Below are positions 42,560 through 50,927 of a DNA stretch of 64,000 bases, in pieces (position 1 is the first letter of the stretch; the number at the start of each line of letters is the position of its first letter). Origin of the DNA: CAYWXK01 sp964462515 (GTDB lineage: Bacteria; Planctomycetota; Phycisphaerae; Sedimentisphaerales; Anaerobacaceae); assembly GCA_964462515.1 (NCBI GenBank), contig CAYWXK010000011.1:30602-94601 (forward strand), read 5' to 3'. A model generated the notes under the pieces. That model was not told the DNA's origin, searched no databases, and saw nothing but the letters and a program-made list of their open reading frames with translations. Made by a program: the position numbers and the translations under genes.

Positions 42560-43987
42560 TTAGCGCCGTTCTATTTTTCCTCTTCGCTTTATGATTTTTT
42601 TTCGCTTTGAGCGTTGCTTTATTTTTTTGCCGCTCGACATAGCCGCGCTTAACGCACCCATACCGAATCCGCCGGAGAACAGGGCCTTTAATCCTCCGAA
42701 GGTCCCGCCGCTAAGCGCCTTGAGCATATCCCGGCTGCGCGTGAACGTCTTTACCAGGCCGGAGACATTCTGGACATCGACGCCTGCTCCCGCTGCGATA
42801 CGTCTTCGTCTTGAGCCGTCTATAATGTCCGGGTCGCGTCTTTCCTGCGTCGTCATCGAATAGACAATCGCCTCCATCCGCTTTAGCTCTGCTTCGTCAA
42901 TGTCCAAATCTTCAAGTTGGCCGCCCATCCCCGGCAGCATCTTTAATAGGTCTTTGATACCGCCCATTTTTTTGACGGCGTGCATTTGCTTCAAGAAATC
43001 ATCGAAGCCGAAGGTGCCTTTGGCAATTTTTTTCTGCAGTTTCGCTGCCTCCTCGGCCTGGAATTGCTCCTGGGCTTTTTCTACCAGCGTTACGACATCG
43101 CCCATGCCGAGGATACGGCTAGCCATTCGTTCAGGGTGGAATTCTTCGAGTTTGTCTAACTTTTCGCCTACGCCGATAAACTTGATTGGCTTGCCGGTTA
43201 CTGCCTTGACACTAATAGCTGCGCCGCCGCGGGCGTCACCGTCAAGTTTTGTAAGGATTACGCCATCGAGCTCGAGGCGGTCGTTGAACTCTTTGGCGGA
43301 ATTGACGGCGTCCTGGCCGGTCATCGCATCGCAGACTAAGTAAATCTGGTGCGGGTTGATGGCCTTTGCAACATTATCTAATTCAGCCATCATTTCCTGG
43401 TTGATGTGCAGCCGACCGCCGGTATCGAGAACAATCACGTCGTAGCCGCTTTCCTGGCCGTGCTTGACGGCATTTTTCGCTACCTGGATGGAGTCGGTGC
43501 TCTCTTCACGATAGACATCGACATTTATCTGCTGACCGAGAATGACCAATTGCTCAATGGCGGCGGGCCTGCGCAGGTCGTCAGCCACCAGAAGCGGTTT
43601 TTTGCCTTTCGCGACAAGGTATTGAGCCAGTTTCGCAGCGGTGGTAGTTTTTCCGCCGCCCTGCAGGCCGGCTAACATAATTACTGTCGGACCCGGTGAG
43701 ACAAAATAAATGCGGGTGTCAACCGGACCCATCAGCTTAGCTAACTGGTCGTTGACGATTTTAATCATTACCTGACCGGGGTGCAGGCTTTTTATAACTT
43801 CGGCGCCGATGGCAGCCTCGGTAACATCTTTACAGAATTGCTTAACGACGTTGTAGTTGACATCAGCTTCCAACAGCGCCTTTCGGACATCGTGCATAGC
43901 ATCGGAGATATTGGCTTCGGTAATTTTGCCTCGGCCCGATAGCGACCTGAATACTGAATTAAATTTTTCTGTTAATGCCTCAAACAC
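42560..43987 (-). CDS. ffh: Signal recognition particle protein Ffh
   Basis: GTPase that targets nascent membrane proteins with 4.5S RNA and FtsY. The N domain begins MFEALTEKFNSVFRSLSGRG; the G domain has the P-loop GLQGGGKTTTAAKLAQYL (third position Gly where most have Ser), DDLRRPAAIEQL, DTGGRLHINQEMM and TKLDGDARGGAA. The methionine-rich M domain holds the RNA-binding IIDGSRRRRIAAGAG. The C-terminal tail is very basic (KKIKQRSKRKKIIKRRGKIERR). It heads the operon with rpsP, trmD and rplS. Confidence 0.96.
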   Translation of the reverse strand: MFEALTEKFNSVFRSLSGRGKITEANISDAMHDVRKALLEADVNYNVVKQFCKDVTEAAIGAEVIKSLHPGQVMIKIVNDQLAKLMGPVDTRIYFVSPGPTVIMLAGLQGGGKTTTAAKLAQYLVAKGKKPLLVADDLRRPAAIEQLVILGQQINVDVYREESTDSIQVAKNAVKHGQESGYDVIVLDTGGRLHINQEMMAELDNVAKAINPHQIYLVCDAMTGQDAVNSAKEFNDRLELDGVILTKLDGDARGGAAISVKAVTGKPIKFIGVGEKLDKLEEFHPERMASRILGMGDVVTLVEKAQEQFQAEEAAKLQKKIAKGTFGFDDFLKQMHAVKKMGGIKDLLKMLPGMGGQLEDLDIDEAELKRMEAIVYSMTTQERRDPDIIDGSRRRRIAAGAGVDVQNVSGLVKTFTRSRDMLKALSGGTFGGLKALFSGGFGMGALSAAMSSGKKIKQRSKRKKIIKRRGKIERR

Positions 43988-44245
43988 AATAGCTTCCTAA
44001 ATATAAAAAGCCCGTCGTTAAAAGACTATTCCAGCGCAAAAATAAAATTGCGGATATTGCAAAGATTGTAAAACAATCAGGACTATTTTGCAAGGATAAA
44101 ATAAGATTGCCTCGCAATGCTATGCACTCGAGGTAATTATTAAGAGGATATTGCATTGTCACAAACACCGGCTTGCGACTATAATCTTTTATACCTGTTC
44201 GCAGCCAATATAGTTAGCAGATTTCTATTTTGGTGATGATTAACA
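43988..44245. other. Divergent intergenic region
   Basis: About 260 AT-rich bases between ffh (minus) and the membrane protein (plus). It must hold both promoters but no strong consensus pair stands out. Confidence 0.4.
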
Positions 44246-44806
44246 ATGGCACAAGACAACGATATTTCCAGGGCTGGGTCTGCGGCTTTCAGCCGGCTGG
44301 GGCGAAAAGTTCTGGCGGCCTTCCTTTTAACATTCATATCGGCAAGGATTATCGTCTTTCTGATTATGTCTCGCCAGATACCTGACCTTTACCTTTACGT
44401 CAGACAGACACATATTCATCATCTCAATTACGGCATTTTTCTTCTCGCAGGCACTTGTTGGTATTTATTATTTCGGCGGCCAGTTGGTCGAAATCTCAAA
44501 GTGGCGGCTGTGGTCTATGGAATCGGCATGGCCCTGACATTCGACGAGTTCGGGATGTGGATACATCTGGGAGGCAGTTACTGGCAGCGGGCCAGTTGGG
44601 ATGCCATCGTAGTTGTAGGCGTGTGTTTTGGCCTGATTGCCTTTGCAGCATCTCTAAAGAAGCTCCGACCTCACGATTGGTTGACCGGCATTGCTGTAGT
44701 ATTGCTTACCATCATTTTCTTTTTTATGCTTGCCAAATCCTTCAGGTATGCCGGCAGAATCATTCAGCCGAAACTCGAAAAAATTGAGTCTGCAGCCCCC
44801 AAATGA
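44246..44806 (+). CDS. Conserved-looking integral membrane protein beside a glycolipid synthase gene
   Basis: 186 residues with about five membrane segments (roughly 22-42, 58-74, 84-102, 118-136 and 146-166). Notable polar motifs are HIHHLNYGIF at the end of the first loop and ALTFDEFGMWIHLGGSYWQRASWDA between segments 3 and 4; the clustered His, Asp and Glu residues could bind a metal. I do not know a function. It ends 56 bases before the MGDG-synthase-like gene on the same strand, so the two may be co-transcribed. Confidence 0.65.
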   Translation: MAQDNDISRAGSAAFSRLGRKVLAAFLLTFISARIIVFLIMSRQIPDLYLYVRQTHIHHLNYGIFLLAGTCWYLLFRRPVGRNLKVAAVVYGIGMALTFDEFGMWIHLGGSYWQRASWDAIVVVGVCFGLIAFAASLKKLRPHDWLTGIAVVLLTIIFFFMLAKSFRYAGRIIQPKLEKIESAAPK

Positions 44807-44861
44807 TATGCTCTTGCCGAATCCGGTTTCTCTTAATGAGGTTTTCTCGGGAAGATATATT

Positions 44862-45986
44862 ATGTTTCAGAAGGTTTTGATTCTATCGGCTTCGGTCGGC
44901 GCAGGGCATATCAGAGCCGCCGAAGCGATTGAAAAGTCCTTTATACAGCTAAATGCAGCTAAAGAAGTCCGCAATATTGATACGCTGCAATATACCAGCA
45001 AGCTGTTTCAAAAACTTTATACCAGGGCCTACATTGAGATAGTCAATAAGGCGCCGGAGATTTTTGGGTGGCTCTACGACCAGTTCGACAAACCCTGGCA
45101 GAATGAACGCCGCCGCCTGGCCTTTGACAAGCTTAATACCAGGCCGTTTGTAAAAATGCTCGAACAATTTCAGCCCGAAATCACCGTTTGCACTCATTTT
45201 CTGCCGGCGGAAATTATCTCCTGGCTGAAGGCGAAAAATCGTCTCAGCACTCGCCAGGCCATTGTCATTACCGACTTTGACGTTCACGCTATGTGGCTGT
45301 GTCATCATTTCGAGCATTATTTCGTGGCTCTGGATGAAACAAAGGTTCATCTGGAACAGCTTGGCATTAATCCTGAGAAAATCACCGTTTCAGGCATTCC
45401 CATCGACCCGATTTTTGCCGAGCACAAAGATAAGCTCGATATGCGTCGCAAGCTTTCCCTTGGGCCTTCACATCCAGCGATACTGGTCTCGGCTGGAGGT
45501 TTCGGCATAGGACCTATCGAACGACTGCTGCAAGCGATGACAAAGATGCGCAGCAAAGCTCAGGTAGTTGCTATTTGCGGGCGAAACGAAGAATTAAAAA
45601 AACGTCTTGATAGCTTCAGCAGCACTCTGTCGCACGACTGCCCAATACGAATTGTGCCCATCGGATATACAAATCAAATGGATGAGTATATGTCCGCCTC
45701 TGACCTTATTGTCGGCAAAACGGGCGGCCTTACTACTTCGGAAGCCCTGGCTAAAGGTTTGGTTTTTGTCATAGTCAATCCCATTCGTGGCCAGGAAGAA
45801 CGAAACGCCGCTCATTTACTGGAAGAGGGTGCTGCCATTCGCTGCAATAATCTGCCTGTCCTGGCTTACAAGATTGATAAGCTGCTTGGCGAACCGCAGC
45901 GATTGTCTCGTATGCAGGCCGGCGCCCGACGTCTTGGCCGGCCTCGCGCAGCTTATGATATTGTCGAAAAACTGCTTTTGTTGTAA
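44862..45986 (+). CDS. MGDG-synthase-like diacylglycerol glycosyltransferase
   Basis: GT28-type glycosyltransferase of the MGDG synthase/processive diacylglycerol glucosyltransferase group, expected to add a sugar from a UDP-sugar to diacylglycerol at the membrane. The N-terminal domain opens KVLILSASVGAGHIRAAEAIE, with VTDFDVHAMW and GIPIDPIF. The C-terminal domain has ILVSAGGFGIGPIERLL, VVAICGRNEELKKRL and the donor-binding SDLIVGKTGGLTTSEALAKG with NPIRGQEERNA. I take the ATG at 44862 (MFQKVLIL), preceded by GGGAAG, because it starts the fold; the frame is open back to 44730. Confidence 0.87.
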   Translation: MFQKVLILSASVGAGHIRAAEAIEKSFIQLNAAKEVRNIDTLQYTSKLFQKLYTRAYIEIVNKAPEIFGWLYDQFDKPWQNERRRLAFDKLNTRPFVKMLEQFQPEITVCTHFLPAEIISWLKAKNRLSTRQAIVITDFDVHAMWLCHHFEHYFVALDETKVHLEQLGINPEKITVSGIPIDPIFAEHKDKLDMRRKLSLGPSHPAILVSAGGFGIGPIERLLQAMTKMRSKAQVVAICGRNEELKKRLDSFSSTLSHDCPIRIVPIGYTNQMDEYMSASDLIVGKTGGLTTSEALAKGLVFVIVNPIRGQEERNAAHLLEEGAAIRCNNLPVLAYKIDKLLGEPQRLSRMQAGARRLGRPRAAYDIVEKLLLL

Positions 45987-46150
45987 CGCATTTGGTCTTT
46001 TGGTCCGAGGGCTTCGTTCAAGACGTCGGTAACATCCGCTTTGCTGCCACTTTGGGCGATTAACGGAGGTTTGGTGATTTCCACGGCCGGGGCATCAGAA
46101 TGGAGATGGAAATTATCGGCATAAAGGTAGGACCTCACGTAAAATATCGG

Positions 46151-47122
46151 TTAAAAATTCTGCGCCAATGGCTCATAGAATTTTTCGGGTCGTTTGCCCA
46201 GAGTGTTTCTGAGAGTGCCTAATTTTTCAATTGTGCATTCAATCTGGTCGCCCGGATTAAGGTAATTACCCGTGGCAAGCGCTACGCCGGAAGGCGTGCC
46301 GGTTGCAATGACGTCGCCGGGTTCGAGCGTCATTATGTGACTTAAAAACGATACGATGTCCGCCACAGGATAAATCATCCCAGAGGTGTTGGCATTCTGG
46401 CGGACTTCGCCGTTGACGGTGAGGGTCATTTGTAGATTTTGAACATCGGAAATTTCATCTGCGGTTACTAAATACGGCCCCATCGGCAGGAAACCATCGG
46501 CCCATTTGCCGTTGAGCCAGTCATAGAATTCGTCCCACGGGCGCTTTGCTCTATTTTTTGCAAATGTTACGCTGCGGGCAGAGACATCGTTGATGATTGT
46601 GTAGCCGGCAATTACATCGGATGCATCATCGGGGCTGATGAACTTTGCTTTTTTGACAATTACGACGGCAAGCTCAAGCTCATAATCTATCTGTTCGCTA
46701 AAAACCGGCCAGGGTACTTCTTCATAGGGGCCGATGACAACGGTGGACGGCTTAAGAAATGGTCTTGGGACGGTTGTCTTACGCGGCGAATCGGACCTGT
46801 CCCCGAATGATTTTGTCGGGGAAAGGCCGAGTTTGAGGCCGGCTTCTTTGATGTGCTCGGCGTAGTTTCCAGCAAGGGCGAGTATCTTGTTCGGGCGAGG
46901 GATGGGGGCAAGCAGCTTGACAGAGTCCAGAGGAGTGAAGGTATCGGCTGAGTCGGCCAGGATAGCAAGTTTATCGAGGCAGGCTCGGCCTCTTTCCAGG
47001 ATTTCTTTTACGCTGCGGGGCGGATTTGGACCTGGCCAGACAGAAGGAATGTCGATTACCCCCCTGTCCGTTAAGATACCGCAGGAAACCGACTTGTCTC
47101 GTAAGTCCGTTATTAGTTTCAT
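46151..47122 (-). CDS. Fumarylacetoacetate hydrolase-family protein
   Basis: FAH-fold enzyme, acting on a 2-oxo-acid or acylpyruvate-type substrate in aromatic or sugar-acid catabolism. The conserved core has PNKILALAGNYAEHIKE, FLKPSTVVIGPYE, the metal ligands QIDYELELAVVI, AGYTIINDVSAR and the C-terminal LEPGDVIATGTPSGVA. Length 323. No partner genes nearby define a pathway; sugar-acid lyase or hydrolase activity would suit the pectin-degrading lifestyle, but this is speculation. Confidence 0.87.
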   Translation of the reverse strand: MKLITDLRDKSVSCGILTDRGVIDIPSVWPGPNPPRSVKEILERGRACLDKLAILADSADTFTPLDSVKLLAPIPRPNKILALAGNYAEHIKEAGLKLGLSPTKSFGDRSDSPRKTTVPRPFLKPSTVVIGPYEEVPWPVFSEQIDYELELAVVIVKKAKFISPDDASDVIAGYTIINDVSARSVTFAKNRAKRPWDEFYDWLNGKWADGFLPMGPYLVTADEISDVQNLQMTLTVNGEVRQNANTSGMIYPVADIVSFLSHIMTLEPGDVIATGTPSGVALATGNYLNPGDQIECTIEKLGTLRNTLGKRPEKFYEPLAQNF

Positions 47123-47281
47123 ATATTGTCCTTTTAATTTCGAGACCGCATTTATACTAATAGCGATAAAAAATTACCAAATCAAATCGCATTGAAGATA
47201 CAATCTTCTGGCAAATATGGTATAATAACACATAGAACGCAAAACAAATAAAACAGGGCGGCGAACCTGGATAGAAAAACA

Positions 47282-48103
47282 ATGAGCAAACAAAAAGGAT
47301 TTATCCGCCATACGTGGGGCGGATTTACCTTAATAGAGCTTCTGGTAGTCATCGCCATTATCGCGATATTGATGGCGATATTAGTGCCGGCACTAAACAG
47401 CGCCAGAGAGCAGGGCAAGCGTGCAGCCTGTCTTAGCAACGTCAAGCAGTTGGGTCTTGCCTGGGTTCTGTATGCCGATGATAACGATAACAAAATCGTC
47501 AACGGCTGCACAGGCAAAGGCGGCGAAAGCCCCATACCGAATGATGAAGATGGCTGGGTGCACTGGGCCGGCTACTCTGACCAGACCACTGAAGCGGACC
47601 AGATAAAAGCCATAAAAGAAGGAGCGTTATTTCGGCAGTGCAAAACTGAAAGGGCATACAGATGCCCGACCGGCCTGCGCGGAGAGATGCGGACTTACTC
47701 CATTGTGGATTCTATGAATGGCTGGCCCAGCAGCGGGCCGAGAGTCAAAAACAGAATGGAGCTTACCAGACCCGGCGAAAGGGTCGTCTTTCTCGATGAA
47801 GGCTGGGTAACATTCGCCAGCTGGAGCGTTCCTTACGACCGCGAGGCCTGGTGGGGAAGCGTTGTAACGGTGCCGGGCATACTGAACAACCGCAACAATG
47901 ACCCGCCGCCCGTTCGTCACGGCAACGGCACAAACTTTTCCTTCGCAGATGGACGCAGCGAATACTGGAAATGGAAGGACCCGCGCACGATACGTTATGG
48001 CAAGCTGGAGGTAGGCTCAAGCCCCGACCAGCCGGGCAACCCGGATTTGCACAGGGTCCAAAAGGCCGTCTGGGGCAAACTCGGCTACACCCCAACCCCC
48101 TGA
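47282..48103 (+). CDS. Prepilin-like secreted protein (planctomycete pseudopilin/H-x9-DG type) with an inserted leader
   Basis: Type IV prepilin-like N-terminus: a short basic leader, then GFTLIELLVVIAIIAILMAILVPALNSARE, a hydrophobic helix with Glu at position +5. CLSNVKQLGLAWVLYADDND follows, typical of this planctomycete class, and near the C-terminus HGNGTNFSFADG fits the H-x9-DG motif. Function of this large family is unknown, presumed extracytoplasmic. The leader reads MSKQKGFIRHTWGGFTLIELL: the eight extra residues FIRHTWGG arise from palindromic repeat family B (47303-47324) with a 7-base flanking duplication, which doubles the Gly-Phe processing site. The 3' part of a related gene is present as a remnant at 54060-54204. 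Confidence 0.85.
   Translation: MSKQKGFIRHTWGGFTLIELLVVIAIIAILMAILVPALNSAREQGKRAACLSNVKQLGLAWVLYADDNDNKIVNGCTGKGGESPIPNDEDGWVHWAGYSDQTTEADQIKAIKEGALFRQCKTERAYRCPTGLRGEMRTYSIVDSMNGWPSSGPRVKNRMELTRPGERVVFLDEGWVTFASWSVPYDREAWWGSVVTVPGILNNRNNDPPPVRHGNGTNFSFADGRSEYWKWKDPRTIRYGKLEVGSSPDQPGNPDLHRVQKAVWGKLGYTPTP
47303..47324. repeat. Palindromic repeat family B, inserted in frame in a prepilin leader
   Basis: ATCCGCC-atacgtgg-GGCGGAT, 22 bases, same size and central ACGTG as the dnaG copy. GGATTTA is repeated at 47297-47303 and 47321-47327, 24 bases apart, so eight codons are added and the frame is kept. Confidence 0.85.
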
Positions 48104-48143
48104 TATTGTCATTTTTATCCGCCTGTGGTGGAACGTGCTTACC

Positions 48144-48171
48144 TGTCCCGGCAATCCTTTGGCCGGGGACA
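48144..48171. repeat. Short inverted repeat between prepilin and Gp37/Gp68 remnant
   Basis: TGTCCC-GGC...GCC-GGGGACA hairpin. No T run follows, so it is more likely a dispersed palindrome than a factor-independent terminator. Confidence 0.45.
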
Positions 48172-48239
48172 CGGAATCCATTGCTAAAAATGATTGTCCC
48201 CTTGATTTCCATGCTCAAAACGGTATCCTTTTGTGCAAG

Positions 48240-48506
48240 ATGGCTCGGAACTCTAAAATTGAATGGACCGGTTCTACTTGGAACCCCGTAACTGGCTGCA
48301 CAAAAATTAGTGTGGGGTGCAAAAACTGCTACGCTGAATGTATTGCCCTGCGTCTAAAAGCTACCGGCCATCCCAATTATGTTAATGGTTTCCGTGTGAC
48401 GTTGCACCATCCGTCTCAATCTTGCCGAAAGGTCACATCTTGGTCCGAATATAATTCCAAATGCAGAGGGCATAGGATTGATAAGCAAATTGACACAGAA
48501 GAATAA
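48240..48506 (+). pseudogene. Truncated phage Gp37/Gp68-family (DUF5131, radical-SAM-like) gene
   Basis: The ATG at 48240 opens MARNSKIEWTGSTWNPVTGC, then GCKNCYAECIALRLKATG and NGFRVTLH, the N-terminal signature of Gp37/Gp68 proteins, with the three cluster cysteines CTKISVGCKNC. After VTLHH the similarity stops and 30 unrelated residues lead to a stop. Full-length relatives are roughly three times longer, so this is a broken gene. It marks the start of an accessory patch. Confidence 0.75.
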
Positions 48507-48528
48507 GAAAAAATCTTTAAAAATTTTA

Positions 48529-48558
48529 TTGACACTAACCGCTTAAATATAATACAAT
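48529..48558 (+). promoter_or_regulatory. Sigma-70-like promoter candidate of the accessory patch
   Basis: TTGACA at 48529-48534 and TACAAT at 48553-48558 with an 18-base spacer in a very AT-rich context; an overlapping TATAAT lies close by. Downstream is an inverted repeat ACAGTAT (48568-48574) / ATACTGT (48587-48593), a possible operator or hairpin. It would drive the genes at 48713 and 48996. Confidence 0.5.
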
Positions 48559-48712
48559 ATAATAGTTACAGTATTATATCCTTCTGATACTGTGGTTTTT
48601 AGGGATTTTTTTCTATAGCATGTCAAACCAGTTAACGGTAAACTGATTATCTAATTAAGCCGAAATAATTAGTTGCAAAGGAACTATTTAGGTGATAGTG
48701 GGGAGCCACATT

Positions 48713-48925
48713 ATGGGCAACGACCGGACCAGAAAGGAATCACCGGACAAACCGCAACCGCAAAAAGGAAAGTTGCCGGCAGCGGGAGTTTCTCGCCAAT
48801 CCAGAGAAGAACAATTCCGGATAGGCGACAGGGAGAAAGCCTTGCTTAAAGATCTCTTCGATTGGAGCGAGCGATCAAGTAAAACCCACTGGGTGCTTGG
48901 CAGACCACTGGGTGCACAAGGATAG
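48713..48925 (+). CDS. Small hypothetical protein
   Basis: 70 residues, charged and rich in Lys, Arg and Glu, without a recognisable domain; it includes REEQFRIGDREKALLKDLFDW. A GGGGAG lies eight to ten bases before the ATG. It is probably in one transcript with the gene at 48996, but a non-coding leader is an alternative. Confidence 0.35.
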   Translation: MGNDRTRKESPDKPQPQKGKLPAAGVSRQSREEQFRIGDREKALLKDLFDWSERSSKTHWVLGRPLGAQG

Positions 48926-48995
48926 CACCGAAGTAAAGACCACCTGATATAGGCAAAGAACGTGATAGGATTTTCGTGAGGAGAAAACCACACTC

Positions 48996-50180
48996 ATGAG
49001 GGATGCTTTTGCGAAAGGACTCAAAAATCTTGAACCTTGTGATCCCGATGCTGTTTCCTTCTTTGAACTAATCGAGTCTATTTGGGAAGGCCCGAATAAT
49101 CAGCCCTTTCATCGTTTCTGCACTTTGATGCGAAAGATGAATGTTTACTCGTACGTCCGCGAGGAGTTGATTTTGAATCAGGAACTCTTGGACGAACGAG
49201 AGATGTTGCGGATTCGTCTTAAATCCAATGATGTTGATCTCACAGCAGAACGACTAACGTTTTTTGCCTCGTTGCCGGGATCGCGTGAATGGGGTGATAC
49301 AAAACAACTGCCAGAGAGTCACATCTTGGGGTACGCTGTTATTGTAAAGGTTATGGAGGGTACTCAGCATAAGGTTACGTTTATGCTGGAATCTGTTGTT
49401 CGTCCACCTTCCGTTGTAATACTTCCGCAGGACGAGGAAATTTTTATTGCACCGATAACTAATTATTATTTGCACAATTCGAAATCCTTCGAAACCATCT
49501 TGGGAACACAGGAACACTTCCGAGCATTTGCATTGCCCGGGAGTTTTTTCACTCAGCAAAATGGATTGACAAGTGTGTGTGCTCATGCTGCTTTGAGAAC
49601 GGCAGTAAATAGTTCGGATATGTTAAATATCCCTAAGTTGACTAATAGATACATCAACGATTCACTGCATCTGGACGACTACAATCCGCACGGGGCGCTC
49701 AACACAAAACAGATGGAACAGGTCGTTCAAGGCTTGGGCCTTCATTTCCACAGTGCAAATTTTTTTGAGAACACGGCTGTTGAATACGATCACTTTTTGT
49801 ATCCTTCTCTCGAATCAGGGTTTCCGACAATACTTGGTTTGGAGAGATGGGATGACCAAAGCAAATCAGTTAGTGGTCATGTCGTGACAGTTCTCGGCCA
49901 TACCATAAATTCTGACAGATGGGAACCCGAGGCGCGACGCGGGTATGGCAATTATCCCATAACACCATATATCCCAACAGCAGAATGGTGCTGCCACTAT
50001 ATAATTAGCGATGACAATTATGGTATGTACAGCACGTTACCAACAGATGCAGTTCGCAACTTTATTGTTCCCGCAAAGAATCCAAACCAGCATGTGAGTA
50101 TGGCAATCTCGCTTGTTCCGAGCGATGTTACGCTCCCTGGTTACCATGCAGAGCAACTTGCTATGCTAAGGGCCATATAG
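48996..50180 (+). CDS. Cysteine-peptidase-like protein, first part (in-frame TAG at its end)
   Basis: 394 residues with no family I can name firmly. The C-terminal half looks like a papain/C39-type fold: FFTQQNGLTSVCAHAALRTAV supplies a candidate oxyanion Gln (Gln187/188) and Cys195, SGHVVTVLGHT a candidate His295, and ISDDNYGMYS a candidate Asp/Asn near 339-341. The N-terminal 180 residues are helical then beta. GAGGAG lies 12 bases before the ATG. The TAG at 50178-50180 is followed in the same frame by 16 more open codons and then the product at 50229-50600, so the native protein was probably about 534 residues. Base composition is AT-rich compared with neighbours, consistent with transfer. 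Confidence 0.6.
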   Translation: MRDAFAKGLKNLEPCDPDAVSFFELIESIWEGPNNQPFHRFCTLMRKMNVYSYVREELILNQELLDEREMLRIRLKSNDVDLTAERLTFFASLPGSREWGDTKQLPESHILGYAVIVKVMEGTQHKVTFMLESVVRPPSVVILPQDEEIFIAPITNYYLHNSKSFETILGTQEHFRAFALPGSFFTQQNGLTSVCAHAALRTAVNSSDMLNIPKLTNRYINDSLHLDDYNPHGALNTKQMEQVVQGLGLHFHSANFFENTAVEYDHFLYPSLESGFPTILGLERWDDQSKSVSGHVVTVLGHTINSDRWEPEARRGYGNYPITPYIPTAEWCCHYIISDDNYGMYSTLPTDAVRNFIVPAKNPNQHVSMAISLVPSDVTLPGYHAEQLAMLRAI

Positions 50181-50228
50181 CTCATCAATAATGTAAATCT
50201 TAAACTGCGAAGGAAGTGGCATGAGCGA

Positions 50229-50600
50229 ATGAAGGGAAAGAATAATCTTGTCTGCCGCACGTTACTCATTGCGAAAGACGATTATTTAAAGTTCATACGG
50301 ACTTATAGCAGCAAGATAACAGAGGAGCAAAACAAATACTTGGATGCGTTGCCCAAATATGTTTGGGTATCAGAAGTTAGTCTTCCGGATATTTTCACAG
50401 GTAATAAACACAAACTTGGAGATGTTGTTGTTCGGGCAAATGCCACACCTCAAGAGCACATTAATGGGGAGAGCTTAGCTCTTGCGTGGTTCCCCGGTTT
50501 TGTCCAACTTGGCCATCAGTTGAACTGGAAAGAAGGATGGGCAATAGAAACGCACATCCCCTTATTTAGATACAAGAAACGTCCCTTATTGGAATGGTAA
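50229..50600 (+). CDS. C-terminal part of the cysteine-peptidase-like gene
   Basis: 123 residues in the same frame as the gene ending at 50180, with only a single TAG between them. It reads VCRTLLIAKDDYLKFIRTYS, ALPKYVWVSEVSLPDIFTGNKHKLGDVVVRAN and LALAWFPGFVQL, which looks like a beta-rich appended domain. There is no good ribosome site before the ATG at 50229, so separate translation is unlikely. Either the gene is disrupted or the TAG is read through. The function of this domain is unknown. Confidence 0.5.
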   Translation: MKGKNNLVCRTLLIAKDDYLKFIRTYSSKITEEQNKYLDALPKYVWVSEVSLPDIFTGNKHKLGDVVVRANATPQEHINGESLALAWFPGFVQLGHQLNWKEGWAIETHIPLFRYKKRPLLEW

Positions 50601-50927
50601 ACAGCCATAGTCTTTCTGCCACCAACCCCCTATCACAGCTTACTACATAATACTTGGTATGCGTGCATACAAGTTCTGCTTTTTCCCTTGCCTTTGTTTT
50701 GGACAATTAGATTTCGAGTTTCAAATTTGTTTCGGAGCTTATCCGCCTCCGGCGGATTTAGGATTTAGATATTCGGATTTGTGAGATCTTTGTGCCTCTG
50801 TTTCTTTGTCCCTCTGTACCTGGTCAAAAAACAGTGTCAATCCGCGTCTAAAAATTTGTGTTTATTTGTGTGAATTTGTGGTTACTTATTTTTTACCTCT
50901 GCGTTCTCTGCGGTAAAAAAAAGCAGA
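50601..50927. other. Intergenic repeat-rich region
   Basis: No gene. It contains a family B-type palindrome ATCCGCC-TCC-GGCGGAT (about 50741-50757), AT-rich GGATTTAGGATTTAG-like units, a TTTGTGCCTCTG unit (about 50789-50800), and CTCTGCGTTCTCTGCGGTAAA (about 50897). All look like dispersed short repeats rather than regulatory sites. Confidence 0.55.

Noticed and set aside
45953..46138. Minus-strand frame of 61 residues between the MGDG-synthase gene and the FAH-family gene
   Set aside because: The middle looks protein-like, but it overlaps the end of a solid gene, starts with GTG without a clear site and has no recognisable family; it may be a remnant.
48144..48171. Hairpin after the prepilin gene considered as a terminator
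   Set aside because: No run of T follows on either strand.
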